From positions 87,892-151,891 of the forward strand of contig CAWDKL010000005.1 in assembly GCA_963802745.1 (NCBI GenBank): a DNA stretch of 64,000 bases, given 5' to 3'. The DNA comes from JAJPKK01 sp963802745. GTDB taxonomy: Bacteria; Pseudomonadota; Alphaproteobacteria; Rhizobiales; Xanthobacteraceae. A program made the position numbers and the translations under genes. Under the pieces are notes generated by a model. It was not told the DNA's origin. It worked only from the letters and a program-made list of their open reading frames with translations, and did no database searches. Shown here piece by piece: positions 1 to 8,138 of this stretch (the first letter of the stretch is position 1; each line of letters opens with the position of its first letter).

Positions 1-405
1 TTGCGGGTAAGCCTCCCGGCCGCCGAGATGGCCAAGGTCGAGGCCGCCAACACCGACCGGCCGAACGCACAGCGGGCATACGGTATCCAGGCCCGCAACC
101 TCGCCAAGCTCAGCGCCGCCGGCACAAAGATCGTGCTCGGCACCGACGGCAACACGCCGTGGGCGCCGCATGTCGAGATGGCCGACATGGTGGCCGCCGG
201 CATGACACCGATGCAGGTGATCGTCGCCTCGACCAAGAACGCGGCGGAATTTTTGCGCATGACGGACGCCGGAACGCTGGAAGCCGGCAAGAGCGCCGAC
301 TTCATCGTGCTCGATGCCAATCCGCTCGACGACATCACCAACACGCGGAAGATTTCCGCCGTGTATCTGCGTGGCGCCGCCGTGGACCGCAGCAAGGCGC
401 CGTGA
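1..405 (+). CDS. Amidohydrolase family protein, C-terminal part (cut by window edge)
   Basis: The reading frame is open from the first base, so only the last 134 or so residues are visible. The segment reads as the C-terminal half of a metal-dependent amidohydrolase: a strand ending in a metal-binding-type Asp (IVLGTDG), a helix with AAGMTPMQVI and STKNAAEFL, and the typical closing block GTLEAGKSADFIVLDANPL that returns to the small beta-sandwich. This layout is characteristic of the imidazolonepropionase/prolidase-like branch. The metal-binding HxH motif would lie upstream, outside the window. Substrate cannot be told. Confidence 0.8.
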   Translation: MRVSLPAAEMAKVEAANTDRPNAQRAYGIQARNLAKLSAAGTKIVLGTDGNTPWAPHVEMADMVAAGMTPMQVIVASTKNAAEFLRMTDAGTLEAGKSADFIVLDANPLDDITNTRKISAVYLRGAAVDRSKAP

Positions 406-784
406 CGGGCGCGGATTGAGCGGTGGAAATTCACCGGGGCGCCGCGACGCCCCGGCCGTAGCCCCGATTGGAAGTGCCGTGTCGGAAATTTAGACCATGT
501 TCCGGTCGTATTGAATCAGCGTCTCGGCGTCATGCCCGCGCTTGTCGCGGGCATCCACGTTTACTTGCGGCGGTTCCAGAACAAAGACGTGGATGGCCGG
601 GACTTCGCCCGGCCATGACTCCCAGATGTTCAGACGTGACCGGAATCCGGTCTAGGACAGCGTTGCCGGTAACCCAAGCACGCAATCCGATAGACTGCAC
701 CTGGATTTCCGGCTCCGCTTCCGAAGCCCCTTGAGGGCTAATCGGATTTGTTCCTTCCCGGCGAGCCCGCTCAGGAAATCGCGA
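406..784. other. Intergenic stretch holding dispersed repeat copy A
   Basis: No convincing gene. The middle is occupied by a palindromic dispersed repeat (see 491-654); the rest is unremarkable spacer between the amidohydrolase and the convergent deacetylase. Confidence 0.6.
491..654 (+). repeat. Dispersed MITE-like repeat, copy A (full length)
   Basis: A roughly 164-bp unit bounded by TA at both ends. The ends are imperfect inverted repeats: TAGACCATGTTCCGGTC on the left and the reverse complement of GACCGGAATCCGGTCTA on the right. Inside are two strong hairpins, GCCCGCG-N-CGCGGGC and GGCCGGG-N-CCCGGCC. Almost the same sequence occurs inverted at 48598-48762, a diverged copy at 25648-25812, and decayed copies near 1829-2000 and 3633-3713. 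It encodes nothing. Confidence 0.85.
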
Positions 785-1780
785 TCAATGCGGCGGGGTC
801 GCGGTGGTTGTGAGCGGATTCGGCTTCGGCAACACCGGTTTCTGCACGACCGGTTTTGGCGCAGGCGGCTTTCTGGCGGCCAGTTTGCGGACGACTTGCG
901 GTTTAACCTCGTCGTGCGGCGTGCCGACCGCGTCGGTCGCGGCATTTGGGTCAGTCGCCACGACTTGGGGCCGTTCCTTGTGGGGATTTCGCAGCCACTG
1001 GCTCGGTTCGGTTTCGGTCTTGGGCAGTTCGGCGGTCGCCGGGACGACGTGCACGACCCGATAGCCGCGGCGCTTCAATTCCTGCAGCAGATTCGGCAGC
1101 GCATCGACGGTGCGCGGATGGATATCGTGCAACAACAATATCCCGCGATGGTTGATTTCGAGTTGCTTTAGCGCGCGCTGATAGACTTGGTTCGCGTTGA
1201 TCTTGGTCCAATCGTCGGCCGTGAAATCCGCGCTCCATATCTGGATCTGCTGCGAAGCGAGATAACGTTCGACGCCGTCGGCGCGCAGCAGCCCCGGGAT
1301 GCGGAAGAACGGCGCCGGTCCGGTGCCGTCGCCTAGCGCCGTTTTGACCGCCGCGATGCCGTCGTTGATCTCCTGGGCGGCTTTTTCGACCGACATCTTG
1401 TGAAACGTCAGCGGGTGCGTGTTGCTGTGCGTCCCGATGGTATGGCCTTCATCGCGGATGCGCCGCACCACCGCCGGAAAGTTTTTCGCCATGCTGCCGA
1501 CCAGGAAATAGTTCACCTTCACGCATTCATGGGCGAGCGTATCCAGCACCTTGGTCGAGCGAGGCGGCAGCGGACCGTCGTCGAAGGTGATGACGACCTC
1601 GTGGTCCTGCAGCGGCAGGCTGTCGCGATACTGCATCGAGCCCAGCCGCGGGTGCTCGGTCGGATCGACCACGATGGTACGGCTGGTACCCAGCGCGTCC
1701 GGATTGCCGGGACACTCTTCGGCTTGCGCGCCGGCGGCTCCGACAAAGATGCCCATGCATATAGCCAAAAAACGGGACAT
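785..1780 (-). CDS. Polysaccharide deacetylase (NodB/CE4 family), exported
   Basis: 331 residues. Residues 1-20 form a signal peptide with cleavage after AGAQA. The NodB homology domain follows, with motif 1 TFDDGP (about 65-70) carrying the base and metal Asp, motif 2 HSNTHP (about 118-123) with the two metal His, and LLLHDIHP near the end. The family hydrolyses N- or O-acetyl groups from chitin-like or peptidoglycan sugars in the periplasm. After about residue 250 a Pro/Lys/Ala-rich tail without clear fold follows. The start at 1780 is preferred because it opens the signal peptide; an upstream in-frame start would add 39 non-secretory residues. A paralogue lies upstream on the same strand at 2074-2922. 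Confidence 0.85.
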   Translation of the reverse strand: MSRFLAICMGIFVGAAGAQAEECPGNPDALGTSRTIVVDPTEHPRLGSMQYRDSLPLQDHEVVITFDDGPLPPRSTKVLDTLAHECVKVNYFLVGSMAKNFPAVVRRIRDEGHTIGTHSNTHPLTFHKMSVEKAAQEINDGIAAVKTALGDGTGPAPFFRIPGLLRADGVERYLASQQIQIWSADFTADDWTKINANQVYQRALKQLEINHRGILLLHDIHPRTVDALPNLLQELKRRGYRVVHVVPATAELPKTETEPSQWLRNPHKERPQVVATDPNAATDAVGTPHDEVKPQVVRKLAARKPPAPKPVVQKPVLPKPNPLTTTATPPH

Positions 1781-1828
1781 TGAACTCACTTCCCTCAGGG
1801 ATTTAGCAGTCCTGGACCCCAACCCTCT

Positions 1829-2000
1829 TAGAGCGGATGTCGATTGGATCGAATCGCTCTCTTCCTCGTCAGGCCCACGCTTGTCGCGAGCACCCACGTC
1901 TTGCTTGCAGCAGCGCTGCTATAAAGGCGTGGATGGCCGGGACAAGCCCGGCCACGATTTCTAAGACAGGCTTCGATGCGACCGGAATCAGCTCCGGCGT
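1829..2000 (+). repeat. Dispersed MITE-like repeat, copy D (degenerate)
   Basis: Sits between the two deacetylase paralogues. It keeps the second hairpin (GGATGGCCGGGAC with CCCGGCC) and the CTTGTCGCGAGCACCCACGT core, but the first palindrome and the right end have diverged. Its left end reads TTAGAGCGGATGTCGATT. It fills most of the 293-bp spacer. Confidence 0.65.
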
Positions 2001-2073
2001 TGCTGTTGTGTTCAAGGTTAGACGCGATCGCCGCGTTGCATGGTTCAATGTGTGGAAGAAAAGCGTGATGATT

Positions 2074-2922
2074 TCATGGCGCTTCCTCGCCGTGGCTGCC
2101 CGACGCCACGACATGGACGATCCGGTAGCCGCGCGCCTTGAGGGAACGCAAAAAGGCCGGCAGCATAGCGGCGGTTTGCCGCTTCGTGTCGTGAAACAAT
2201 ATGATCCCTCCACGGGACGCGTCGAGACGGCCAAGCACGAGGTTCAACTCGGCATCCGGCGTCATCGGGTTCCAGTCGCTGGCCCATAGATCGGCACCGA
2301 ATACCACGATCCCCCGTCCATTGAGGCGATCCAGAAGGGCCGGCGTCGAAGCGAAGCCGGGGAAGCGGAAGAACGGCGTGCGGGGCTGTTTGCCGGCGCG
2401 TCCATAAAGCGCCGCATCGACCGCGGCGAATCCGTGGTCGATTTCGGCCGTGGCGGCGGCCTCGCTCATGTGGTCGAGCAGCGGATGCTGGAAACTATGA
2501 TGGGCGATGGTGTGTCCCTCCGCCAGCGCACGTCTCGCCGGTTCGGGATGCGCCATCGCGTTTTGTCCGAGCAGGAAGAACGTCGCGCGCACGCATTCAT
2601 GCTTGAGCGCGTCGAGGACCGCAGCGGTCGTACCTGGCCACGGGCCGTCGTCGAAGGTGAGCACGACCTCCCGCTCGCGCAGCGGCAGCGTGGCGGGAAA
2701 ATGCTTGCGCCCGACACGCGGGGTCGTGGCGGCGTTGACCGCGATGACCCGGGAGGTGGCGAGCGCGTCCGCATTGCCGGGACAGGCAGCGGTGGCAACT
2801 TGCCCGGCTGCGGGCCGGTTCACGCTAAGGCAAAGCGCGCCGAAACCAAGCAGCGCCAGCATGGTGAACATCAGGGCGCGGGCGCCGGATAGCCGAGGAT
2901 GTTGCGAACTGATCATTCGCAT
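2074..2922 (-). CDS. Polysaccharide deacetylase (NodB/CE4 family), second copy
   Basis: 282 residues. An N-terminal hydrophobic segment at about 15-40 is a signal peptide or anchor. The catalytic domain has TFDDGP (about 89-94), the His pair in HHSFQHPL, FFRFPGF, and the closing ILFHDT block. It is a clear paralogue of the protein at 785-1780: both mature regions begin ACPGN/ECPGN-DAL-TSR and share the order of motifs, but this one lacks the Pro-rich tail. The two probably arose by tandem duplication and are now separated by a degenerate dispersed repeat. They are likely periplasmic carbohydrate de-N-acetylases; the substrate is unknown. Confidence 0.85.
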   Translation of the reverse strand: MRMISSQHPRLSGARALMFTMLALLGFGALCLSVNRPAAGQVATAACPGNADALATSRVIAVNAATTPRVGRKHFPATLPLREREVVLTFDDGPWPGTTAAVLDALKHECVRATFFLLGQNAMAHPEPARRALAEGHTIAHHSFQHPLLDHMSEAAATAEIDHGFAAVDAALYGRAGKQPRTPFFRFPGFASTPALLDRLNGRGIVVFGADLWASDWNPMTPDAELNLVLGRLDASRGGIILFHDTKRQTAAMLPAFLRSLKARGYRIVHVVASGSHGEEAP

Positions 2923-3405
2923 CGTTTGTCATCTCCAGCAGCGGGTTGCCGACCGGGGGATCGATCTCCGGCGAGCGCCGGATTCGGAAGGATTCCCGCT
3001 GGTTTGTCAATGCGCAACCTGAACCGCGAGTTGCAAACGGCTGTCTCTGCTGCGGCCAGCGGTGGAGTTTAGGCGCCTCCGCGGGCACTCGGCCTGCGTG
3101 CATGCCGGGCACGATAGATTTCACCGTCGTCCGCTGCTTCGTTTCCGGAAGCTGGGCCGGGAGCGTCTCACCGTCGCAGGTAACTGGTTCGGGAATCTTG
3201 AGGCGCCCGGCGCCTTGTAATTGCGCCTTCGAACGCCTATATGGCGTCTATCGATATTTGGCCGGACAACTGGGCCGCTTCGCCTTCTTCATCGCAGGCG
3301 TGCACGTTTCAGACTCTCTCTCCAAGATCGACTAACCCGGACTATGTCCACGAAAACGCGTGGGCATGGTTCCACGTGCACACCGTGAGTGAAAAGGACA
3401 AATCC
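2923..3405. other. Long spacer upstream of the cold-shock gene
   Basis: No supported gene on either strand. It must hold the divergent promoters for the deacetylase (leftward) and cspA (rightward). Cold-shock genes often have long leaders, but no specific structure could be assigned here. Confidence 0.4.
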
Positions 3406-3615
3406 ATGCATACGGGCACAGTTAAGTTCTACAATGACCAAAAGGGCTTCGGCTTCATCCAGCCGGATAACGGCGAGAAGGACGTGTTCGTCCATGCCAC
3501 CGCCCTGGAACGTGCGGGCATCAACGGCCTGCGCGAGGGCCAGAAGGTAGCTTTCGACACCCGCAGCGATCCGCGCAGCGGCAAGATTGCCGTCGGCGCA
3601 ATCGAACTCGCCTAA
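3406..3615 (+). CDS. cspA: Cold-shock protein, CspA family
   Basis: 69 residues, the usual size for a single cold-shock domain. RNP1 reads KGFGFI (about 13-18) and RNP2 VFVH (about 27-30). Both are nucleic-acid-binding strands of the OB fold. Such proteins bind single-stranded RNA or DNA and prevent secondary structure during cold or growth transitions. The start ATG at 3406 follows AAAAGGACAAATCC, an adequate ribosome-binding site. An upstream GTG at 3385 would add seven residues. A degenerate copy of the dispersed repeat lies just downstream and may fold as a 3' hairpin. Confidence 0.92.
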   Translation: MHTGTVKFYNDQKGFGFIQPDNGEKDVFVHATALERAGINGLREGQKVAFDTRSDPRSGKIAVGAIELA

Positions 3616-3632
3616 GCTACACCATCAAGAAC

Positions 3633-3713
3633 GCGTCATGCCCGCACCTTGCGGGCGTGACGTTTTATCGTGCAGATGCAAGCACGCGGATGGCCGGGAC
3701 GACGTCCGGGCAT
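3633..3713 (+). repeat. Dispersed MITE-like repeat, copy E (short, degenerate)
   Basis: Contains GTCATGCCCGC-N-GCGGGCGTGACG as one hairpin and GGATGGCCGGGAC-N-GTCCGGGCATCC as a second, the same two-hairpin plan as the full copies but with shortened spacer and without recognisable terminal repeats. Confidence 0.6.
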
Positions 3714-3852
3714 CCAAATGTCGATCCGCCACATGTCGATCAGCCACCGGTTGGAGGATGGCCCTCGTTGCCGCATATCGTCGGCTTCGCCGGCGGGAAA
3801 GGGCGGACGTCGGCAAATTTAGCATAACCAGAGTTTTCGGTCAGGAGACGAA

Positions 3853-4158
3853 ATGACAAACGAAGTTCAAGCGATCACCCCGATGCGCGAGCAAGCGCGC
3901 AAGGACCTCACGCGCTTCGATTTCACGGCGCCTGCCGAGTTGTTTCCCAGCCGCAGCAAGAAAGGCCGGGGCCGCGTGACCTATAAACGCTTCGAAACCG
4001 GCGCCGAAGCGGTTCGCTTTGCCGTCGAGGGCATGTCCGAACCGGCTCTGCTGGGCGCCTATCTGGAGAGCGACGAAATGCGGTTCGGCAAGCTGGAGAT
4101 CCGCGCCCTCTATGACAGCGCCGCCTATCCGCTGCCGCGCCGCACCGCGGCGGATTGA
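3853..4158 (+). CDS. Small conserved-type hypothetical protein
   Basis: 101 residues, mixed charge, no signal peptide or membrane span. The start follows CAGGAGACGAA, a good ribosome-binding site. The sequence has a basic linker (SRSKKGRGRVTYKRF) followed by a helical stretch (GAEAVRFAVEGM) and a short strand-rich end. I do not recognise a named family. Codon use matches the surrounding GC-rich genes, so it is probably real. Confidence 0.65.
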   Translation: MTNEVQAITPMREQARKDLTRFDFTAPAELFPSRSKKGRGRVTYKRFETGAEAVRFAVEGMSEPALLGAYLESDEMRFGKLEIRALYDSAAYPLPRRTAAD

Positions 4159-4174
4159 TCGCAGCAAAGACGGA

Positions 4175-4579
4175 TCAGCCCTCGCCCGTCGCCGTATCCG
4201 CGAAGCTTGCCAATGCGTTGGCGAGCGCGTCCGCAACCGTCGCGACCTCGGCGCCAAGCCCATGACGGCGGGCGATCCAGGCGGGGTCATTGTAGGTCAG
4301 CCGCGCGATACCGTCCTCGCCCTGCCAAACCAGCATCTTGAGCGGCAGATCGATGCCGGCGGTCTGGGCCGCCTGCATCATCGGCGTCCCGGCGGCAGGG
4401 TTGCCGAAGATTACCACGGTCGTGGGTCGTAACGTCAGACCGACGCTGTGCGCCCCCGCCGCGTGATCGATGCGGGCAAAGATGGTCACACCCTTGGCGT
4501 CGAGCGCCGCCGTGAGGCGCGCAAGTGTCGTCGGCACATCATGCGCGCTGTGCCGCGTCACCAAACCGTTGTCGGACAT
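4175..4579 (-). CDS. DUF302 domain-containing protein
   Basis: 134 residues covering a single DUF302 domain: a first helix (DVPTTLARLTAALDAKGVTIFARIDH), a central TTVVIFGNPAAGTPMMQAAQTAG block and the LPLKMLVWQ strand. Family members are small proteins of unknown function, often near metal or sulfur metabolism genes. The start at 4579 is chosen because CGGAG lies just upstream of its ATG. A longer reading starting at 4771 would run through the repeat at 4616-4776 and is rejected. Confidence 0.8.
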   Translation of the reverse strand: MSDNGLVTRHSAHDVPTTLARLTAALDAKGVTIFARIDHAAGAHSVGLTLRPTTVVIFGNPAAGTPMMQAAQTAGIDLPLKMLVWQGEDGIARLTYNDPAWIARRHGLGAEVATVADALANALASFADTATGEG

Positions 4580-4615
4580 CGACGTACTCCGATCCCGCCC
4601 AGTTGAAGGCCACAA

Positions 4616-4776
4616 CGTAGGGTGGGCAAGATCGCCGGCACAGTCGCCGCACTTGCCGCAGGCCTTGCGGGCGATCTTGCCCACGCTGTGAGACCGCCAA
4701 GCTTTGACCGCTAGGCAAAATCGCCGGCGCGGCCGGTGCAAAATACATCCGGCACCGGCGATTTTGCCCACCCTAC
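4616..4776. repeat. Inverted-repeat element with GTAGGGTGGGCAA ends
   Basis: A roughly 160-bp element with terminal inverted repeats: left end CGTAGGGTGGGCAAGATCG, and the right end is the reverse complement of GTAGGGTGGGCAAAATCG. An internal partial copy (GCGATCTTGCCCAC) lies near 4672-4685. No coding capacity. It looks like a small non-autonomous mobile element. Its right end overlaps the stop codon of the ABC permease gene at 4773. Confidence 0.7.
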
Positions 4777-5735
4777 GCCCTCACCTCCTGGCGCTGGAAC
4801 GCCACATAGGTCGCCACGAACAGCAGGATCACCGTCGCAATCAGCCCGACCGCTTGCGGCCAGGCAATCATGAGGCTTTCCCGCAGCGGCAGCGCGGCGC
4901 CCATCACCGCGCCTTGGATCTGGTCGAGGAAAATCGGACCAAGCGAGCGCGTTGACGGCGACAGGATCGCGAGCACCAACTCGCCGAACAACTGATTAGG
5001 CGACAAGCGCGACAGCGCCACCTGCCACTGCACCGTCTCCGGGCTCTGCAAACCGAGTATCTGATACCTGATGTCCGGCGGCGAAATCACCTGCGCCAGC
5101 ACCTGGGCGATCATCGGCCACAGCAGGCTCATGAACAGCCAGACGCCGAGCGACAGCAGCGCCGCGGTCGCCGGTGAGCGAAACAGCACCGAGAACAGCA
5201 TCGCCACCGCAAGCCAGACCCCGCCATAAAACACCGCGATGGCCAGGAAGATCAGCGAGCGGACGATTTCCTCGCCGCTCGGCGGCACGCCGAGGAACAG
5301 CACGCCGAAGCCGACCACCAGGAGCCATATGCACACCAAAGTGATCGCGAGCGTCGCCAACCCGGCGATGAACTTGCCGGCAAGCAGCGCGTCGCGATAG
5401 ATCGGCTGCGCCAGGACACGCGACAAGGTGCGGCGGTTGTGCTCACCGTTGATGGCGTCGAAACCCAGCCCGATCGCCACCAGCGGGATCATAAAACTCA
5501 AGATCGCCACGAAGGACGGCAGCGGCGGCCGATCGACGGTGAACAGCCGCAGCAGCAGGAATGGATCTTCCGACGTGGTCTCGCGCAGCCGGTCGATGGC
5601 CATATAGAGCGGCGCCGCCGCCGTCAGGACCATCAGCCATTCCAGCATCCGCATGCGGGCCGAGCCGAGATGGTCGGCCAGTTCCTTCAGCACCACCGTG
5701 CCGAGTCCCTGCCAGGGCGAGCCTTCACGCTGCAT
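4773..5735 (-). CDS. ABC-2 type transporter permease
   Basis: 320 residues, about six hydrophobic spans. The N-terminal cytoplasmic stretch precedes a first span near 35-50. A large loop (about 55-80) is followed by paired spans, and a final helix (AVGLIATVILLFVATYVAF) is close to the end. This is the ABC-2 exporter layout. It is the last gene of a three-gene operon: its start overlaps the end of the ATPase gene by 11 bp. The last codons and the TAG stop lie at the edge of the inverted-repeat element at 4616-4776, so the C-terminus may have been altered by that insertion. Substrate unknown. Confidence 0.85.
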   Translation of the reverse strand: MQREGSPWQGLGTVVLKELADHLGSARMRMLEWLMVLTAAAPLYMAIDRLRETTSEDPFLLLRLFTVDRPPLPSFVAILSFMIPLVAIGLGFDAINGEHNRRTLSRVLAQPIYRDALLAGKFIAGLATLAITLVCIWLLVVGFGVLFLGVPPSGEEIVRSLIFLAIAVFYGGVWLAVAMLFSVLFRSPATAALLSLGVWLFMSLLWPMIAQVLAQVISPPDIRYQILGLQSPETVQWQVALSRLSPNQLFGELVLAILSPSTRSLGPIFLDQIQGAVMGAALPLRESLMIAWPQAVGLIATVILLFVATYVAFQRQEVRA

Positions 5736-6681
5736 GGCGCACCTCCGCCTGTCGTTCGAAGAAGCGGGTGTAGATCGTGTCGAGACTGGGATCCGCCACG
5801 GAGAGCCGGGTCAGTGCGCCGCTCGCCGCCACCACGGCGCGGGCGGCATCGGGGCGCACATCGTGATCGGCGGTCAGCCGATAATGGATGTCGCCGGTCC
5901 GCTGTACACTCTGCACGCCCGCAATGGCGCCGAGCCGCGCCGCCAGTTCCGCGGCCGGAGCGCCGGAAGCCTCCACATCGACCACGAACCCGGCACCCAG
6001 CACCTGGCGCGCCAGTTCCGGCACGGTTCCCATGATCAGGATACGCCCGCCCTGGAACAGCGCCACCCGGTCGCACAGCTGCTGCACCTGGTCGAGCAGA
6101 TGCGAGGTGATCAGCGTGGTTACGCCCTCGCGCTTGAGGTCGCCGATCATGGTGAGGAATTCATGGGTCGATTGCGGGTCGAGCCCCGAGGTCGGCTCGT
6201 CCAGGATGGCGATTTCGGCGCGCTTCATAATGAGCTCGGCGAGGCCGAGCCGCTGCCGCATGCCGCGCGAGAATGTCGCCACACGCTTGTGGGCGACATC
6301 GCCGAGGCGCACCCGCGCCAATGATTCGGCGATGCGCGCCTCGCGCACGTCTCGGCCCAGGCCCATGAGCTTGGCCGTATAGGCCAGGTTCTCGGTGGCC
6401 GTCATATTGTCGTAGAAGCCGACCGCGTCGGGCAGATACCCGACCCGGCGCTTGACGGCGAGCGGTTCGCGCACCGGGTCGTGCCCCGCGACCGTGACGG
6501 TGCCGGCCGACACTTCGGTGAGGCCGAGCATCATCAGGATGGTGGTGGTCTTGCCGGCGCCGTTCGGCCCCAAAAGCCCAAAAGTTTCGCCGCGCAGAAT
6601 GTCGAAGTCGACGGCATCGACGACGACCGCGTCGCCGTAGCGCTTGGTCAGACCGCGCGCCGTGATGACGGGCTCGCTCAT
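5725..6681 (-). CDS. ABC transporter ATP-binding protein
   Basis: 318 residues. Walker A GPNGAGKTT (about 38-46), signature FSRGMRQRLGLAE (variant of LSGGQ), Walker B IAILDEPTSGLD and the switch His in LITSHLL are all present. After about residue 215 there is a C-terminal regulatory domain of the kind seen in ABC-2 export ATPases. The start ATG overlaps the stop of the upstream NEW3-domain gene by four bases (ATGA), and the 3' end overlaps the permease, so the three are translationally coupled. It probably powers export with the 4773-5735 permease. Confidence 0.92.
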   Translation of the reverse strand: MSEPVITARGLTKRYGDAVVVDAVDFDILRGETFGLLGPNGAGKTTTILMMLGLTEVSAGTVTVAGHDPVREPLAVKRRVGYLPDAVGFYDNMTATENLAYTAKLMGLGRDVREARIAESLARVRLGDVAHKRVATFSRGMRQRLGLAELIMKRAEIAILDEPTSGLDPQSTHEFLTMIGDLKREGVTTLITSHLLDQVQQLCDRVALFQGGRILIMGTVPELARQVLGAGFVVDVEASGAPAAELAARLGAIAGVQSVQRTGDIHYRLTADHDVRPDAARAVVAASGALTRLSVADPSLDTIYTRFFERQAEVRHAA

Positions 6682-7856
6682 CGCCGTCCGAACCTTGCAA
6701 CCGCGCCCACCATGATCAGCAGCGCCGCTCCGATGATGCCGGCCCCGACCAGGCCCCAGGTGGTGGAAGTGGTGACCGTGACGCGGAACTGCTGCGAGGC
6801 GGTTTCCCCGCGCGTGCCGGCACGGATCGTCGCCATATAGTCGCCGGCCAGCGATTTTTCCGTCGGCGTGATCATGGCGTTGACTTCGGCGGTCTGGCCG
6901 GGCGCGATGCGATCGACCGTCTTCTTGTCGAACTCGACTTTCCAGCCCGTCGGGCCCGAACCCGAGAGTTCCACATCCTCGGCCGCGGAGGAGCCGTCGT
7001 TGGAGATCACCACCGGCACGGTGCTGGGCTGGCCGGCCTGCGCGCGCGCCGAGACCAAGCCGTCGCCGCCCGCGATCGAGAGCCGCGGCTGGCCGACGAT
7101 GTCGAGGGTCAGCTCCGTCTCGGCCGACGCGTCGGCGGCGCTGGCCGTGACCTCGACCGGGAAACTGCCGGCATCGACCGAAGATGGCGGCCGTACCTTG
7201 AGCTTCACGTCCTTGGAAGCGCCGGCATCGATCGGCACCGACGACAGTTCCTGGCTGCCATAGGCCTCGGTGAACGAGGTTTCGAAATTCTGCGGCGCCT
7301 TGGCGGCGAGGCTCACCGTGAGATTGCGGCCGGAGTCGTTCTTGACGGCGATCGTATAGTCGAAGCTCGATTTCGGGGTGCCGCGCAGCGAGGGCAGCTG
7401 CGGCGTCAGGGCCAGTTTTGCCGGCAGCTCCTTGGCGAGGCTGACGGTGATCGGCAGCGTCAGATTGTTGCCCTCGCCGTCCGCCTTGACGGTCAAGGTC
7501 TTGGTAGAAAGGTCCGCGTCGGCCGGTACGTCGAGGCGCAGCTGCAGGCTGACGCTCTGGTCGGTCGCCGGCATGGCGGCGGCCACCGGCTGGCCGCCGC
7601 CGAGCAGCGTCGCGGTCCAGCCCGCGGGCGCGCCATCCACCGACAGCGCGAAGCGCTCCGGCGGAAGGCCATAATTCTGCAGGCGCAAGGAGATTGTCAA
7701 CGTGGTGCCGGGCCGCACCGACACCGCCGGATAATCGGTCAGCAGATACAGCCCCTTGACGTCCTTGCCCGCCTCGGCGGCGACCGCCGTCATGGCTTGA
7801 CCCGTCATCGAAGGCGCCAACAGCGCCAGCAACAGCGCGATTTTCGTCATCTTCAT
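6678..7856 (-). CDS. NEW3-domain membrane-anchored protein of an ABC export operon
   Basis: 392 residues. The signal peptide is at about 1-25 (MKMTKIALLLALLAPSM). Three or four immunoglobulin-like beta-sandwich repeats follow. They resemble NEW3 (alpha-galactosidase-associated) domains: GLPPERFALSVDGAPAGW in the first and GPTGWKVEFDKKTV in the last. A C-terminal transmembrane helix (TWGLVGAGIIGAALLIMVGA) ends in RFGRR. The protein should sit on the periplasmic face, anchored at its C-terminus. It is the first gene of the operon with the ABC ATPase and permease, so it may act as an accessory or substrate-presenting subunit. The start at 7856 has CGGAG upstream; longer in-frame starts lack this. 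Confidence 0.8.
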   Translation of the reverse strand: MKMTKIALLLALLAPSMTGQAMTAVAAEAGKDVKGLYLLTDYPAVSVRPGTTLTISLRLQNYGLPPERFALSVDGAPAGWTATLLGGGQPVAAAMPATDQSVSLQLRLDVPADADLSTKTLTVKADGEGNNLTLPITVSLAKELPAKLALTPQLPSLRGTPKSSFDYTIAVKNDSGRNLTVSLAAKAPQNFETSFTEAYGSQELSSVPIDAGASKDVKLKVRPPSSVDAGSFPVEVTASAADASAETELTLDIVGQPRLSIAGGDGLVSARAQAGQPSTVPVVISNDGSSAAEDVELSGSGPTGWKVEFDKKTVDRIAPGQTAEVNAMITPTEKSLAGDYMATIRAGTRGETASQQFRVTVTTSTTWGLVGAGIIGAALLIMVGAVARFGRR

Positions 7857-8138
7857 CGCGTCAACTCCGGTGTTCCTGCCCGCGACGGTTCTCGTCGCGG
7901 TATCGCTTATATCGTGTCCTGCATGCCGCATTTTTAACGTCACGCGCCGACGATTCACTGGCGGCGCCGCGCCTGCCGTCAAGCCCGCACAAAAGGCGGC
8001 GGCCAAGCAAAGCGCGGCGTCCGAGATACCCCCGCGCGCCACGGCGTCACAGGACATAGCCCGCTGCAAGCCGGAGGGCAACCCAACTGCCGCAGGCTCG
8101 AGAATCCGCTCTTGTCGATCAGTCGTCTACTCAATTTC

